This document shows positions 26,202 to 35,175 of a DNA stretch of 64,000 nt, one piece after another. Source of the stretch: Planctomycetota bacterium (GTDB taxonomy: Bacteria > Planctomycetota > UBA1135 > GCA-002686595); NCBI GenBank assembly GCA_016709875.1, contig JADJLZ010000007.1:248001-312000 (forward strand), read 5' to 3'. Position 1 is the first letter of the stretch; each line of letters opens with the position of its first letter. The position numbers and the translations under genes were made by a program. The notes under the pieces were generated by a model, which saw only the letters and a program-made list of their open reading frames with translations, was not told the DNA's origin and ran no database searches.

Positions 26202-28096
26202 CTCCCCGCCCGCTCCCTGCGCCACCTCTCGACGTGGATCGCGAGCAGCGCCACGTCCGGCGGGCGCACGCCGGCGATGCGGCCCGCGGCGCCGAGCGTG
26301 CGCGGGCGGAGCTTCGCGAGCTTGTCGCGCGCTTCGGTCGCGAGACCCTTCATGGCGAGATAATCGAGCTCGCTCGGGATCTCGACCGCGTCTTGGCCCT
26401 TCAGGCGCTCGACGTTTTCCTCCTGCCGCGCGACGTAGCCCGAGTACTTGATGTCCACCTCGAGCGACTCGGCGATCTCGGGCTCGATCTGCGCCGCGGC
26501 GAGCTCGCTCGAGAGCTCCGCGAGCGCCTTCCAGCCGATCTCGGGCCGCGTGAGCAGCTCGCCAAGCGTCTTGCCGCCGTGCGCCTTGCTGCGCGTGGCT
26601 TCGAGCAGCTTGCGCGCGCGCGCCTTCTCCGCGCGCCAGAACTCCAACCGCGCGAGCGCCTCCTTCCCGACCAGGCCGATCTCCGCCGCGCGCGGGACGA
26701 GGCGCTCCTCCGCGTTGTCGCTGCGCAACAGCAGACGGTGCTCCGCGCGGCTGGTGAACATGCGGTAGGGCTCGCTCGGGTTGCTCGTCACGAGGTCGTC
26801 GACCATCACGCCGAGGTAGGCTTCGTGCCTCCCGAGCGTGAAGGCGCCGCGACCCTGCACCCACAAGGCCGCGTTCGCGCCCGCAACCAATCCCTGGCCC
26901 GCGGCTTCTTCGTAGCCGCTCGTGCCGTTGATCTGTCCCGCGAGGAACAGACCGCGCACGCTCTTCACCATCAACGTGTCGCTCAACTGGCTCGGCTGTG
27001 AGAAGTCGTACTCGACCGCGTAGCCGTGGCGCAGGAAGCGCGCCTGTTCGAGCCCGGGGATCGTGCGCAGGAACTCCTCCTGCACCTCCGCCGGCAAGCT
27101 CGTTGACACGCCGTTGACGTAGATCACGTCCGTGTCGAGGCCCTCGGGCTCGAGGAAGATCTGGTGCGCGTCCTTGTCGGAAAAGCGCATCACCTTGTCC
27201 TCGACCGAGGGGCAGTAGCGCGGGCCGACGCCCTGGATGCGGCCGGCGTACATCGGCGCGCGCTGGATGTTGGCCTTGATGATCGCGTGCGTCTTCGCGT
27301 TGGTGTGCGTGATGTGGCAAGCGACCTGTTCCAGCTCGGGAAAGCGCGCGCGCTCGGTGCGCGAGCTGAACGGCAAGGGTCGCGCGTCGCCGCGCTGCTC
27401 CTCGAGCTCCTCCCAGCGGATCGAATCGCGAGCGAGACGCGGCGGCGTGCCGGTCTTGAGCCGGCCGAGCGCGAGGCCGAGCTCTTCGAGGTCGTGCGAG
27501 AGGCCGCTCGAGGTGCCCTCGCCGATGCGGCCGCCCGCCGACTGCGCCTCGCCGGTGTGCATCACCGCGCGCAGGAAGGTCCCGGTCGTGATCACGGTCG
27601 CGGGAGCGCGCAGCACGCGGCCCGAGAGCAGGCGCACTCCGCTCACCACGGACACGCCATCTGCCCCGCGTTCGTGGACCAGGCCCGCCGCACCCTCGCC
27701 GACGAGTTCGAGGCCGGGCTGCTCGCTCACAAGGCGCGTCAGCTCTTCGCGGTAGCGGTGACGGTCGGACTGGCAACGCGGGCCGCGCACGGCGTGGCCC
27801 TTGCCGGTGTTGAGCACGCGGAACTGGATGCCGGTGCGGTCGGCGACCTCGCCCATCGCGCCGCCGAGCGCGTCGACCTCGCGCACGATCTGGCCCTTGC
27901 CCAGGCCGCCGATGGCCGGGTTGCAGCTCATCTCGCCGATGCGGTCCAGGCGCAGTGTGACGAGCGCGGTGCGCGCACCCAATCGCGCGGCCGCGAGCGC
28001 CGCTTCGACGCCCGCGTGGCCGCCGCCGACGACGATCACGTCGTAGTCGGCGGGCCCGCGCGCGGGGGTCGGGTGCATGTGCGAAGCCTTTTCCAT
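26186..28096 (-). CDS. mnmG: tRNA uridine 5-carboxymethylaminomethyl-modification enzyme MnmG (GidA)
   Basis: 636 residues. FAD-binding Rossmann motif VIVVGGGHAGVEAALAAARL near residue 19, then GEMSCNPAIGGLGKGQIVRE, NTGKGHAVRGPRCQSDRHRY and the long GidA motif with GPRYCPSVEDKVMRFSDKD. C-terminal GidA-associated helices follow (EPYRMFTSRAEHRLLLRSDN). With MnmE it installs the cmnm5 group on U34 of several tRNAs; MnmA, encoded at 15350, thiolates the same base. Start ATG 28096 (MEKASHMH) is used here; ATG 28078 (MHPTPARG) is possible. Normal family length. Confidence 0.96.
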   Translation of the reverse strand: MEKASHMHPTPARGPADYDVIVVGGGHAGVEAALAAARLGARTALVTLRLDRIGEMSCNPAIGGLGKGQIVREVDALGGAMGEVADRTGIQFRVLNTGKGHAVRGPRCQSDRHRYREELTRLVSEQPGLELVGEGAAGLVHERGADGVSVVSGVRLLSGRVLRAPATVITTGTFLRAVMHTGEAQSAGGRIGEGTSSGLSHDLEELGLALGRLKTGTPPRLARDSIRWEELEEQRGDARPLPFSSRTERARFPELEQVACHITHTNAKTHAIIKANIQRAPMYAGRIQGVGPRYCPSVEDKVMRFSDKDAHQIFLEPEGLDTDVIYVNGVSTSLPAEVQEEFLRTIPGLEQARFLRHGYAVEYDFSQPSQLSDTLMVKSVRGLFLAGQINGTSGYEEAAGQGLVAGANAALWVQGRGAFTLGRHEAYLGVMVDDLVTSNPSEPYRMFTSRAEHRLLLRSDNAEERLVPRAAEIGLVGKEALARLEFWRAEKARARKLLEATRSKAHGGKTLGELLTRPEIGWKALAELSSELAAAQIEPEIAESLEVDIKYSGYVARQEENVERLKGQDAVEIPSELDYLAMKGLATEARDKLAKLRPRTLGAAGRIAGVRPPDVALLAIHVERWRRERAGSQGSA

Positions 28097-28232
28097 CCGT
28101 TGCTCGACCCCCCATCAGAACAGGTGCCCCGCATGCCTGGCAACCTGGGGCGTCGCGGTCGGCGCAGCGGGCCCGGCTTTCTGCACCTTCGGCTCCAAAG
28201 TCGCGCCGCGCGGCGTCGAAAGAGCGGCGACG

Positions 28233-28424
28233 ATGCGCTCGTGGATCTTCCGACAGCGACTGCGCCTGCGCGCGGTCTACGGCGCCCGGACGCCGGCGCC
28301 GAAGGCCGAAGCCGGCCTCGCGCCGCGCCGTGGCAAGCGCTTCGAGCAGGGGCTCGCACCCGGCCAATGGAGCCGGCGGGGCACGACCGTCTGGATGCGC
28401 CCGAACGTGCCCGAGCTGGCCTAG
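28233..28424 (+). CDS. Possible small basic protein in the mnmG upstream gap
   Basis: The 382-bp gap between mnmG and the gene at 28479 has one plausible frame from ATG 28233 of 63 codons, with Arg/Pro-rich sequence (MRSWIFRQRLRLRAVYGART) and no recognisable domain or ribosome site. It may equally be noncoding; no other gene or RNA structure is evident in the gap. Confidence 0.2.
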   Translation: MRSWIFRQRLRLRAVYGARTPAPKAEAGLAPRRGKRFEQGLAPGQWSRRGTTVWMRPNVPELA

Positions 28425-28478
28425 TTCCGAAACCCGGGCCTCCCCGAGCGCTAGTCGCATGCGCTATCCTCGCCGCGC

Positions 28479-29804
28479 ATGCGACTCGCGTCCTACCTTG
28501 CCCTCCTCGCCCTCGCGGGCACTCCCGCGGCCGCCTCCGCACGCGCGGAGACGAAGCAGGATGCGCCCAAGCGCGAGTCGCTGCAGGAGTTCCTGAAGCA
28601 CCTGAAGAGCCACCAGGTCGGCCTCGAGGCGCAGCTGCGCGGCGGCGTGGACTCGATCCTGAAGGGCATGGAGTCCGACGCGCTCGCACGCAGGCTCGAG
28701 GCGCTCGACCAGGCGCGCGGCAAGCTCGTCGCGCTCGGGCAGGAAGCCGTGCCGCTCCTGCTCGACGGACTCGATCCTGGACCGGAGGCGACCGACGCGC
28801 AGAAGCTGCGCTCGCAGTTCGTGATGCGCGCGCTGCAGGACCTCGCCTCGCCCGCGGCCACCGACCGGCTGGTCAAGCTCGCGCAGACCGGCTCGATCGA
28901 GGGCCGGCGCAACGCCATCGCCGTGCTCGGCGCCTCGCCCGAGCCGCTGCGCTCCGCGCCCGTGCTGATCGGGATCGTCAAGCAGAACCAGGTCGACTTG
29001 CGCGACGCCGCGCTGACCGCGCTGGCGCAGCTGGGGACGCCCGAGGGCGACCGCACGCTCTCGGACTCGCTCGCCGACGCCAACGCGCAGGTCGTGCGCG
29101 CCACGCTGCTTGCGCTCGCCGCCGCAAAGAACACGAGCCTCGCACCGCGCATCCTGCAGCTGGTCGAGGTGCCGCGCGACGCGGTGCAGTACATCGACCC
29201 GCTGCTCTACTACTACTCGCACGTGCCCGCCGCCGCGGACAAGCGCCACATACTCGCGCTGGTCAAGCTCGCGGCCGACTTCACGCCGCCGCCCGAGCAG
29301 CGGGCGCGCATCCTCGAGACGCTGCCGCTGCTCGCTGAAAAGCTCGACAACGACTGCAAGAAGGAGCTCAAGGACCTCTCCGAGTCGCCCACCAAGGAGG
29401 TCAAGGAGGCGGCGCTGGTCGTGCTCGTGATCGGCGGCGACAAGAACGCCCGGCGCGACCTCTTCGCCGACATCGAGCTGCAGATCCAGCGCAACAAGAA
29501 CTTCGCGCAGAACTACGAGACGCGCGCCCGTCTGGAATACCGCATCGGCGAGTGGCGCGACGCGCAGAAGGACTTCCAGAGCGCGATCAAGCTCTCCGCT
29601 GACGACTTCCGCGCGCGGCCGGAGGAGTCCTACATCGGGCTCGCGCGTTGCTACATGCAGCAGAACAAGCTCAAGGAGGCGCGCGACACGCTCGAGAAGG
29701 CGCCCATCTCGCTCAAGCAGCTGCAGGAGCTCTCGAAGGAGCCCGTGTTCCAGAAGCTGCTCGAGAACAACAAGTTCCGCGGCGTCTTCCGCCTCGACGG
29801 CTGA
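28479..29804 (+). CDS. Secreted protein with HEAT-like repeats and C-terminal TPR
   Basis: 441 residues. Signal peptide MRLASYLALLALAGTPAAAS. HEAT-like repeats cover about residues 60-300 (EAVPLLLDGLDPG, AATDRLVKLAQTGSIEGRRN, APVLIGIVKQNQVDLRDAAL, PEGDRTLSDSLADANAQVV). TPR-like units follow from about residue 340 (YETRARLEYRIGEWRDAQKD, SYIGLARCYMQQNKLKEARD). Periplasmic location is inferred from the signal. No enzyme motif; it is probably a protein-interaction scaffold. It ends 45 bp before the oxidoreductase gene and is likely to be co-transcribed with it. Confidence 0.8.
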   Translation: MRLASYLALLALAGTPAAASARAETKQDAPKRESLQEFLKHLKSHQVGLEAQLRGGVDSILKGMESDALARRLEALDQARGKLVALGQEAVPLLLDGLDPGPEATDAQKLRSQFVMRALQDLASPAATDRLVKLAQTGSIEGRRNAIAVLGASPEPLRSAPVLIGIVKQNQVDLRDAALTALAQLGTPEGDRTLSDSLADANAQVVRATLLALAAAKNTSLAPRILQLVEVPRDAVQYIDPLLYYYSHVPAAADKRHILALVKLAADFTPPPEQRARILETLPLLAEKLDNDCKKELKDLSESPTKEVKEAALVVLVIGGDKNARRDLFADIELQIQRNKNFAQNYETRARLEYRIGEWRDAQKDFQSAIKLSADDFRARPEESYIGLARCYMQQNKLKEARDTLEKAPISLKQLQELSKEPVFQKLLENNKFRGVFRLDG

Positions 29805-29849
29805 GGCCGCTCGCGCCGTGTGCGCGGCCACGCGGCCGCTCCCCCCCCC

Positions 29850-30974
29850 ATGAAGCAACGCCCCATCCACGTCGCGATCGTCGGCCTCGGTTTCGGCGCC
29901 GAATTCATCCCGATCTACCAGCGGCACCCGCTCGCGCGCATGCACGCGATCTGCCAGCGCGATGCGAAGAAGCTCGACGCGATCGGCGACGCCTTCGGGG
30001 TCGAACGGCGCTACCGCGACTACGCCGAGCTCCTGCGCGACCCCGAGGTCGACGCGGTGCACATCAACTCGCCCATCCCCGACCACGCCTGGATGAGCAT
30101 CGCCGCACTCGAGGCGGGCAAGCACGTCGCGTGTACCGTGCCGATGGCGACATCGATCGAGGACTGCAAGCGCATCGTCGCGCTGCAGAAGAAGACCGGC
30201 CTCGCGTACATGATGATGGAGACCGTCGTCTACGCGCGCGAGTTCCTCTTCATGAAGGAGCTCTACGATCAGGGCAAGCTCGGCAAGCTGCAGTTCCTGC
30301 AGGCGAGCCACCAGCAGGACATGGACGGCTGGCCCAACTACTGGCCCGGCCTGCCGCCGATGTGGTACGCGACGCACTGCGTCGGACCGGTCTGCGCGCT
30401 CGCCGGACTCTCGGCCGAGTACGTCTCCTGCTTCGGATCGGGCACGATCCGCAAGGAGCTCGCACGGAAGTACGGTTCGCCCTTCGCCGTCGAGAGCGCG
30501 CACGTCAAGTTCCAGGACTCCGACGTTTCGGCGCGCATCCTGCGCTCGCTCTTCGACACCGCGCGCCAGTACCGCGAGTCGATCGACGTCTACGGCTCCA
30601 AGGCCAGCGTCGAGTGGCCGCTGATCGAGCACGAGCCGCTCGTGCTGCACACCGCCAAGCGCCCCGAACCGAAGATCCCGAGCTTCGTGCGCGCGCCCGA
30701 CTATGGGAAGCGCCTGCCCAAGCCGATCCGTGCCTTCACCACCCAGGGCGTCTACGACATCGCGAAGAAGACGCACCTCTCCTTCACGCAGGGCGCCGGC
30801 CACGGCGGCTCGCACCCGCACATGGTGCACGAGTTCCTCTCCGCGCTCGCCGAAGAGCGCGCGCCGTTCCCGAACGCGCGCCAGAGCGCCAACTGGACCT
30901 GCGTCGGCCTGTGCGCGCACGAGTCGGCGCTCGCAGGCGGCGCGCTCGTCAAGCTGCCCGCCTTCACGCTCTGA
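29850..30974 (+). CDS. Gfo/Idh/MocA family oxidoreductase
   Basis: 374 residues from ATG 29850. The Rossmann NAD(P) motif VAIVGLGFGAEFIPIYQRHP is at the N-terminus. A catalytic-domain EKP-type loop is replaced by ACTVPMATSIEDCKRIV where the usual family Lys is Val/Pro, so the classic general base is missing. MMMETVVYAREFLFMKELYD and MDGWPNYWPGLPPMWYATHC follow. The C-terminal half is the usual beta-sheet domain. No signal peptide. It is likely to act on a sugar or inositol derivative, substrate unknown; the altered EKP motif makes catalysis by the textbook mechanism doubtful. Poly-C directly upstream gives no Shine-Dalgarno. Confidence 0.85.
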   Translation: MKQRPIHVAIVGLGFGAEFIPIYQRHPLARMHAICQRDAKKLDAIGDAFGVERRYRDYAELLRDPEVDAVHINSPIPDHAWMSIAALEAGKHVACTVPMATSIEDCKRIVALQKKTGLAYMMMETVVYAREFLFMKELYDQGKLGKLQFLQASHQQDMDGWPNYWPGLPPMWYATHCVGPVCALAGLSAEYVSCFGSGTIRKELARKYGSPFAVESAHVKFQDSDVSARILRSLFDTARQYRESIDVYGSKASVEWPLIEHEPLVLHTAKRPEPKIPSFVRAPDYGKRLPKPIRAFTTQGVYDIAKKTHLSFTQGAGHGGSHPHMVHEFLSALAEERAPFPNARQSANWTCVGLCAHESALAGGALVKLPAFTL

Positions 30975-30982
30975 GGCAAACC

Positions 30983-31927
30983 GTGGCGCGCACCGGCTTC
31001 GTCTCGAGCGCGCTCTTCCTGCGCCACGACACCGGGCCGGGCCACCCCGAGCGCGCCGCGCGACTGGTGGCGCTCGACCGCCGCCTGGCGCAGTCGGGCC
31101 TGGTCGAGGAGCTCGAGCGCCTCGAAGCCCAGCCCTGCGATCCCGAGTTCCTCGCCCTCGCGCACGACCGCCGCCACGTCGAGTCGGTCGCGCGCGCGAT
31201 CCACGCGGGCGCGCGCGTGCTCGACGAGGGCGACACGCGCGTCTCGGCCGACTCCTTCCGCGCCGCGAGCGCCGCGGCCGGCGGCGCGATCAGCGCGGTC
31301 GAGAAAGTGCTCGCCGGCGAGTGGCGCCGCGCCTTCGTCGCCGCGCGCCCGCCCGGCCACCACGCCGAGCGCGCGCTCGCGATGGGCTTCTGCCTGTTCA
31401 ACAACGTCGCCATCGCGGCGCGCTACGCGCAGCGCTTCCTGGGCCTCGAGCGCGTCGCGATCCTCGATTTCGACGTGCACCACGGCAATGGCACGCAGCA
31501 CATCTTCGAGGAGGACGCGAGTGTGTTCTACGCCAGCCTGCACCAGTACCCGCTGTATCCGGGCACCGGTGCGGCGGGCGAGCGCGGCAAGGGAATGGGC
31601 GCAGGCACGACGCGCAACTGCCCGCAGGCGCCCGGCGCGGGCGATGCGCAGTGGATCTCGGCCCTCGAGGACTTCGTGCTGCCCGAGTTCGAGCAATTCA
31701 AGCCGCAACTGCTGCTGCTCTCCGCCGGCTTCGATGCGCACGAGCGCGATCCGCTGGCGCAGACGAAGCTCACGACCGATGCCTACCGCCGCATCACGCA
31801 GATGTGCACGCAGTTCGCCGATGCACATTGCCAGGGCCGCGTCGTCTCGCTGCTCGAGGGCGGCTACGACCTCGACGCGCTCGCCGAGAGCGTCGAGGCG
31901 CACGTACAGTCGCTTGCCCGCCCCTAG
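30983..31927 (+). CDS. Histone-deacetylase-like (HDAC/AcuC/AphA superfamily) amidohydrolase
   Basis: 314 residues from GTG 30983, with GAGG 6-7 bp upstream. Motifs in order: RPPGHHAERALAMGFCLFNN (tandem catalytic His), ILDFDVHHGNGTQHIFEEDA (metal Asp/His), LLSAGFDAHERDPLAQ (metal Asp) and EGGYDLDALAES (catalytic Tyr region). All zinc and catalytic residues are present, so an active deacetylase acting on acetylated amines, polyamines or proteins is expected. It follows the oxidoreductase by 8 bp, so both are probably one transcript. The substrate of bacterial members varies and cannot be read from sequence. Confidence 0.9.
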   Translation: MARTGFVSSALFLRHDTGPGHPERAARLVALDRRLAQSGLVEELERLEAQPCDPEFLALAHDRRHVESVARAIHAGARVLDEGDTRVSADSFRAASAAAGGAISAVEKVLAGEWRRAFVAARPPGHHAERALAMGFCLFNNVAIAARYAQRFLGLERVAILDFDVHHGNGTQHIFEEDASVFYASLHQYPLYPGTGAAGERGKGMGAGTTRNCPQAPGAGDAQWISALEDFVLPEFEQFKPQLLLLSAGFDAHERDPLAQTKLTTDAYRRITQMCTQFADAHCQGRVVSLLEGGYDLDALAESVEAHVQSLARP

Positions 31928-31930
31928 GGC

Positions 31931-32242
31931 TCAGGTACGCGCAACTGTCTGGTTCGAGGACGACGTCTGTGTCTCTTCCGGTTCGCTCGCGACCAGGCGC
32001 GCGAGCCCCTGGCTCATCTGGAACAGCGCGCAGCCCCAGGCCATGACCACGAACCAGCTGATCGCGCCGAAGAGACCGACGCTGGCCACGGACTGTCGCA
32101 GGTCGAACTCGTTCGAGATCGAGTTCGCAAACCAGCGCACGCTGAACGCGCCGACCAGCGCCGTACTGAAACCAAGGAGGCCCACGAACACCGTCACGAC
32201 GGCGACGATCCGGAGAATGCTGCGAACAGTCTGCGTGCTCAT
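31931..32242 (-). CDS. Small two-helix membrane protein
   Basis: 103 residues from ATG 32242. Two transmembrane segments: ILRIVAVVTVFVGLLGFSTA and LFGAISWFVVMAWGCALFQM, with charged ends. No known domain. It converges with the histone-deacetylase-like gene with 3 bp between stops. Function unknown. Confidence 0.65.
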   Translation of the reverse strand: MSTQTVRSILRIVAVVTVFVGLLGFSTALVGAFSVRWFANSISNEFDLRQSVASVGLFGAISWFVVMAWGCALFQMSQGLARLVASEPEETQTSSSNQTVART

Positions 32243-32420
32243 CGATCTCTCTCCCGCGCCCGAGCGCCGTGCGTGACTTGCGAGGCGCCGCGTCCAAGGA
32301 ATGGCGCGGACGGCCTGCATGCTACCGGAAGTTTGAAAGGGCAGACAAATCCGGGCCGCATGCAAGCGCGCCGAAGCAGAACAGGATCCGCCCGAACTAC
32401 AGGCACGGCGTCGGACGAAC

Positions 32421-33227
32421 TCAGGCGCGCTTGCGCCCCACCGCATCCACCACCATCGGCGAGTAGAAGAGCGCGTGCGGGTTCTGCTTGCGCTCTTCCC
32501 ACTCGCGCAGGAACTGTCCGCGCTCGGCGGCGCTCATCAGGCCCTTCTCGACGTAGACCGCGCTGAAACGCGGGAAGAACGAGTCGGCCCAGCGAAACGC
32601 GCCGCTCTCGGGGCCGCCGGCGAGCACGTTGGGATGCAGCTCGGCCAGTTCGAGGCCGGCGGTGGCGAAGATCGAGCTGATGCGCCCCATCACGAACTGG
32701 TCTCCGCCGTGCAGCTTGTACAACGCGCGTGTCGCGCGCACCGCGGCGCGGAAGCCCTCGGACTCGGGGAAGATCGAGACGCCCTCGTGGTTGTAGTCCT
32801 GGATCGCGAGCGCGCCGCCGGGCTTCAGGCAGCGCGCGAGCATCGTCGCGACGGCACTCGGGTCGGAGAGGAAGCTGAAGACCCAGCGCGAGAACACGAC
32901 ATCGAAGCTCGCGGCCGGCAGATCCGCGTCCTGGATGCGCGCGCAGACCGTCGTCACGTTCGAGAACCCGCGCTCCTTCGCCTTTTCGCGCAGCCACTCG
33001 GTCCAGTGCCGCGCCTCGTCGAGCGCGACGACCGAGCCCTTCGGCCCGACGCGCTCGGCGAGCTCGAGGCTGACGAAGCCCGGACCGCAACCCAGATCGA
33101 GCACGCGCATGCCGGGCTTCACGCCCAGACGCTCGAAGAAGGCGTTCGTGACCGGGCTCCAGACCTGGTGCTGGAAACCCAGGCGCTCGAGCTCGAGCGG
33201 GTCGGTGCCGAGAGGGTAGTCGCTCAT
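32421..33227 (-). CDS. SAM-dependent class I methyltransferase
   Basis: 268 residues from ATG 33227; a GTG four codons upstream is possible. The SAM-binding motif is VLDLGCGPGFVSLELAERVG at about residue 45. Motif-II and post-I acidic residues follow (VVALDEARHWTEW, CARIQDADLPAASFDVVFSR). The C-terminal part is of the UbiE/Methyltransf_11 kind. No substrate clue beyond its divergence from a radical SAM gene 20 bp away across a palindrome, which suggests co-regulation. Confidence 0.88.
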   Translation of the reverse strand: MSDYPLGTDPLELERLGFQHQVWSPVTNAFFERLGVKPGMRVLDLGCGPGFVSLELAERVGPKGSVVALDEARHWTEWLREKAKERGFSNVTTVCARIQDADLPAASFDVVFSRWVFSFLSDPSAVATMLARCLKPGGALAIQDYNHEGVSIFPESEGFRAAVRATRALYKLHGGDQFVMGRISSIFATAGLELAELHPNVLAGGPESGAFRWADSFFPRFSAVYVEKGLMSAAERGQFLREWEERKQNPHALFYSPMVVDAVGRKRA

Positions 33228-33246
33228 GCTAGTCTGCACGCTAGCA
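33227..33246. promoter_or_regulatory. Short palindrome in a 20-bp divergent intergenic region
   Basis: TGCTAG (33227-33232) and CTAGCA (33241-33246) are perfect reverse complements 8 bp apart, between the start codons of the methyltransferase and the radical SAM gene. A binding site for a dimeric regulator is possible; both genes would have very short or no leaders. Confidence 0.35.
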
Positions 33247-33247
33247 C

Positions 33248-34093
33248 ATGGAGCTCACCACCGCCGACCACGACCGCGGCCGCATCGGCAAGACCTACGT
33301 CTACCCCGTGCTCTCGCGCCGCGCGCGCGGGCTCTCGGTCGGGATCAACCTCAACCCGAACAAGGCCTGCAACTGGCGCTGCGTGTACTGCCAGGTGCCC
33401 GGCCTCGTCGCGGGCAACGCGCCGAAGATCGACCTCGAGCGGCTCGAGCGCGAGCTGCGCGAGTTCCTCGATCCCAAGGTGCTCGGCGCCTGGCTCGCAG
33501 CGAACGCGCCCGAGGGCTCGCGCGTCTTGCGCGACCTCGCGCTCTCCGGCGACGGCGAATCCACCAGCGCGGCCGAGTTCCCCGACGTGGTCGAGCTCAT
33601 CGGCCGGCTGATGCTCGAGTTCGGCCACGCGGGGCGTGTGCCGCTGACGCTGATCACCAACGGTTCGCTGGTGCAGCACCCGCTCGTGCAGGCGGGCCTC
33701 GCCGGCCTCGCGCGCATCGGCGGGCGCGTGTGGTTCAAGCTCGACAGCGCGACCGACGAGGGCATGCAAGCGCTCAACTCGAGCGCGCTGGGCGCGGGCA
33801 AGCAGCGCCGCAACCTCGTCGCTTGCGCCGCGCTCGCGCCGACCTGGATCCAGACCATGGCGCTCGCGCGCAACGGGCTCCCGCCCAGCGCCGCCGAACG
33901 CGCGGCCTACCTCGATCTGGTGCGCGGGCTCGTGCGCGAGAGGGTCCCGCTCAAGGGCGTGCTGCTCTACGGCTTCGCGCGCACGTCCTACCAGCCCGAG
34001 GCGAGCGAGCTCTCGGCCCTGCCGCGCGAGTGGATGGAACAGTTCGCGTTCGAGATCCGCGCCGCGGGGCTGCCGGTCGAGATCAGCCTCTGA
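33248..34093 (+). CDS. Radical SAM protein
   Basis: 281 residues. The CxxxCxxC iron-sulfur motif is CNWRCVYCQ at about residue 39, followed by the SAM-interacting region DLALSGDGESTSAAEFPDVV and the strand LTLITNGSLV. The end (GVLLYGFARTSYQPEASEL) is typical of MoaA/NifB/PqqE-like group proteins. No SPASM cluster is visible. It binds a [4Fe-4S] cluster and starts a 5'-deoxyadenosyl radical; the substrate is unknown. It is divergent from the methyltransferase and may act in the same pathway. Confidence 0.88.
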   Translation: MELTTADHDRGRIGKTYVYPVLSRRARGLSVGINLNPNKACNWRCVYCQVPGLVAGNAPKIDLERLERELREFLDPKVLGAWLAANAPEGSRVLRDLALSGDGESTSAAEFPDVVELIGRLMLEFGHAGRVPLTLITNGSLVQHPLVQAGLAGLARIGGRVWFKLDSATDEGMQALNSSALGAGKQRRNLVACAALAPTWIQTMALARNGLPPSAAERAAYLDLVRGLVRERVPLKGVLLYGFARTSYQPEASELSALPREWMEQFAFEIRAAGLPVEISL

Positions 34094-34115
34094 ACCGCGT
34101 CGCGGGCGCGGCGCA

Positions 34116-35174
34116 TCAGCGCTTCTTGGCCTCTCGAAGCATCCCGGGCACCTCGTCGCAGACCAGTGTGAAGTGCGCAATGAAGCGCTCCGCAGCTTCG
34201 CGAAGTTCAGGATCTTCCGAACGCAGCCACGCCGGTGCTCGATCGAGGATGTTTCCGGCCTCGCCGCCGGACCACCACAGGTCGTGCAGGGCATCAAATC
34301 CACGCGCCGTCGCGGGCTGGAGATCGACAACCTCGATGAATCCAAGTTCGCGCAACAACTCCGTGCCCTGCGCCGCTCGCAGTCGCCGGTGGTACTGATC
34401 CACCGAATACTCGAGTGCGTCATGCAGGTCGAGATCCCGCACGCGTTCGAACCACTCGCGGTAGATCGGCCTGGGCCTGTCGGCGAAGTCCTGCCAGGCG
34501 TAGTTCCTCAGGCACTCGAAGCCGAAGGCGCGCACGTCTGGATCCGGATCCGATGCGGCCAGGTCGAGGAGCTCGATCGCCTCCCCGTGTCCGCCGCCCT
34601 CCACGAAGGGACGCAGGAGTGCCAGGCGCAGCGTGCCATCGGTCACAGCCGACCAGCCCGCGCAGATCAAGTCCCGGCCTCGCCGCGGCTCGAGGGCCGC
34701 GAGCTGCGTCGCGAAGGCTGTCGCCTCCTCGCTGGTCTTCAGGGCGCCAAAGCGCACGAGCATCGGATCGGGGGTCAGCGGCTGCTGCGGCGGTGCGAGT
34801 GCCGCCGCGCGCGGCTCGAGCAGGCTCGAGAGCTTCTGCACTTCCGCCTGAAGCGCCGCCATCACCTGCGCGTCCTGTCGCTTGCCGCGCCAGGCGCTCC
34901 ATCCCAGCAGCACGATCGCGACGACGAGCACCACGTTCAGCACGAAGTTGATTCTCTGCAGCATGATTCTCTCCCCCATCTGGATGTTGCGACACCTGCG
35001 GCGCACGTCCGCGAGCGAGCCGAAGCGCCGCTGCGCCTGGGTGCGAGCTTCCTCCACGTTCACTCCCTGCTCGACGAGCTCGCGCGCGCGCTCGGCGAGA
35101 TGGAACTCGAGCTCGGCGTCGATCTCGGCCTCGATCTGCGCCTGCGAACGCACACTGTCGAAGAAACCGCGCAC
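34116..35174 (-). CDS. Permease-prefix-domain protein with helical repeat C-terminus
   Basis: 352 residues from GTG 35174, one base after the PadR stop. The N-terminal 75 residues are the permease prefix domain 1 seen before MacB-like permeases (AQIEAEIDAELEFHLAERAR, EEARTQAQRRFGSLADVRRR). A single helix (LNVVLVVAIVLLGWSAWRGK) follows, but the four-helix permease core is absent. The remainder, from about residue 150, is an alpha-helical HEAT-like region (AIELLDLAASDPDPDVRAFG, RFIAHFTLVCDEVPGML). Instead of a transporter it looks like a prefix-coupled sensor or scaffold. Its partner is the PadR regulator upstream. Confidence 0.82.
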   Translation of the reverse strand: MRGFFDSVRSQAQIEAEIDAELEFHLAERARELVEQGVNVEEARTQAQRRFGSLADVRRRCRNIQMGERIMLQRINFVLNVVLVVAIVLLGWSAWRGKRQDAQVMAALQAEVQKLSSLLEPRAAALAPPQQPLTPDPMLVRFGALKTSEEATAFATQLAALEPRRGRDLICAGWSAVTDGTLRLALLRPFVEGGGHGEAIELLDLAASDPDPDVRAFGFECLRNYAWQDFADRPRPIYREWFERVRDLDLHDALEYSVDQYHRRLRAAQGTELLRELGFIEVVDLQPATARGFDALHDLWWSGGEAGNILDRAPAWLRSEDPELREAAERFIAHFTLVCDEVPGMLREAKKR

Positions 35175-35175
35175 G

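Noticed and set aside
24477..28460. 1,327-codon minus-strand open frame
   Set aside because: Arg/Ala-rich shadow frame opposite to or out of frame with mnmG and the propeller-like gene; no domain, no start context.
34116..35174. MacB-like ABC permease, as suggested by the prefix domain
   Set aside because: Only one transmembrane helix is present and the permease core is missing.
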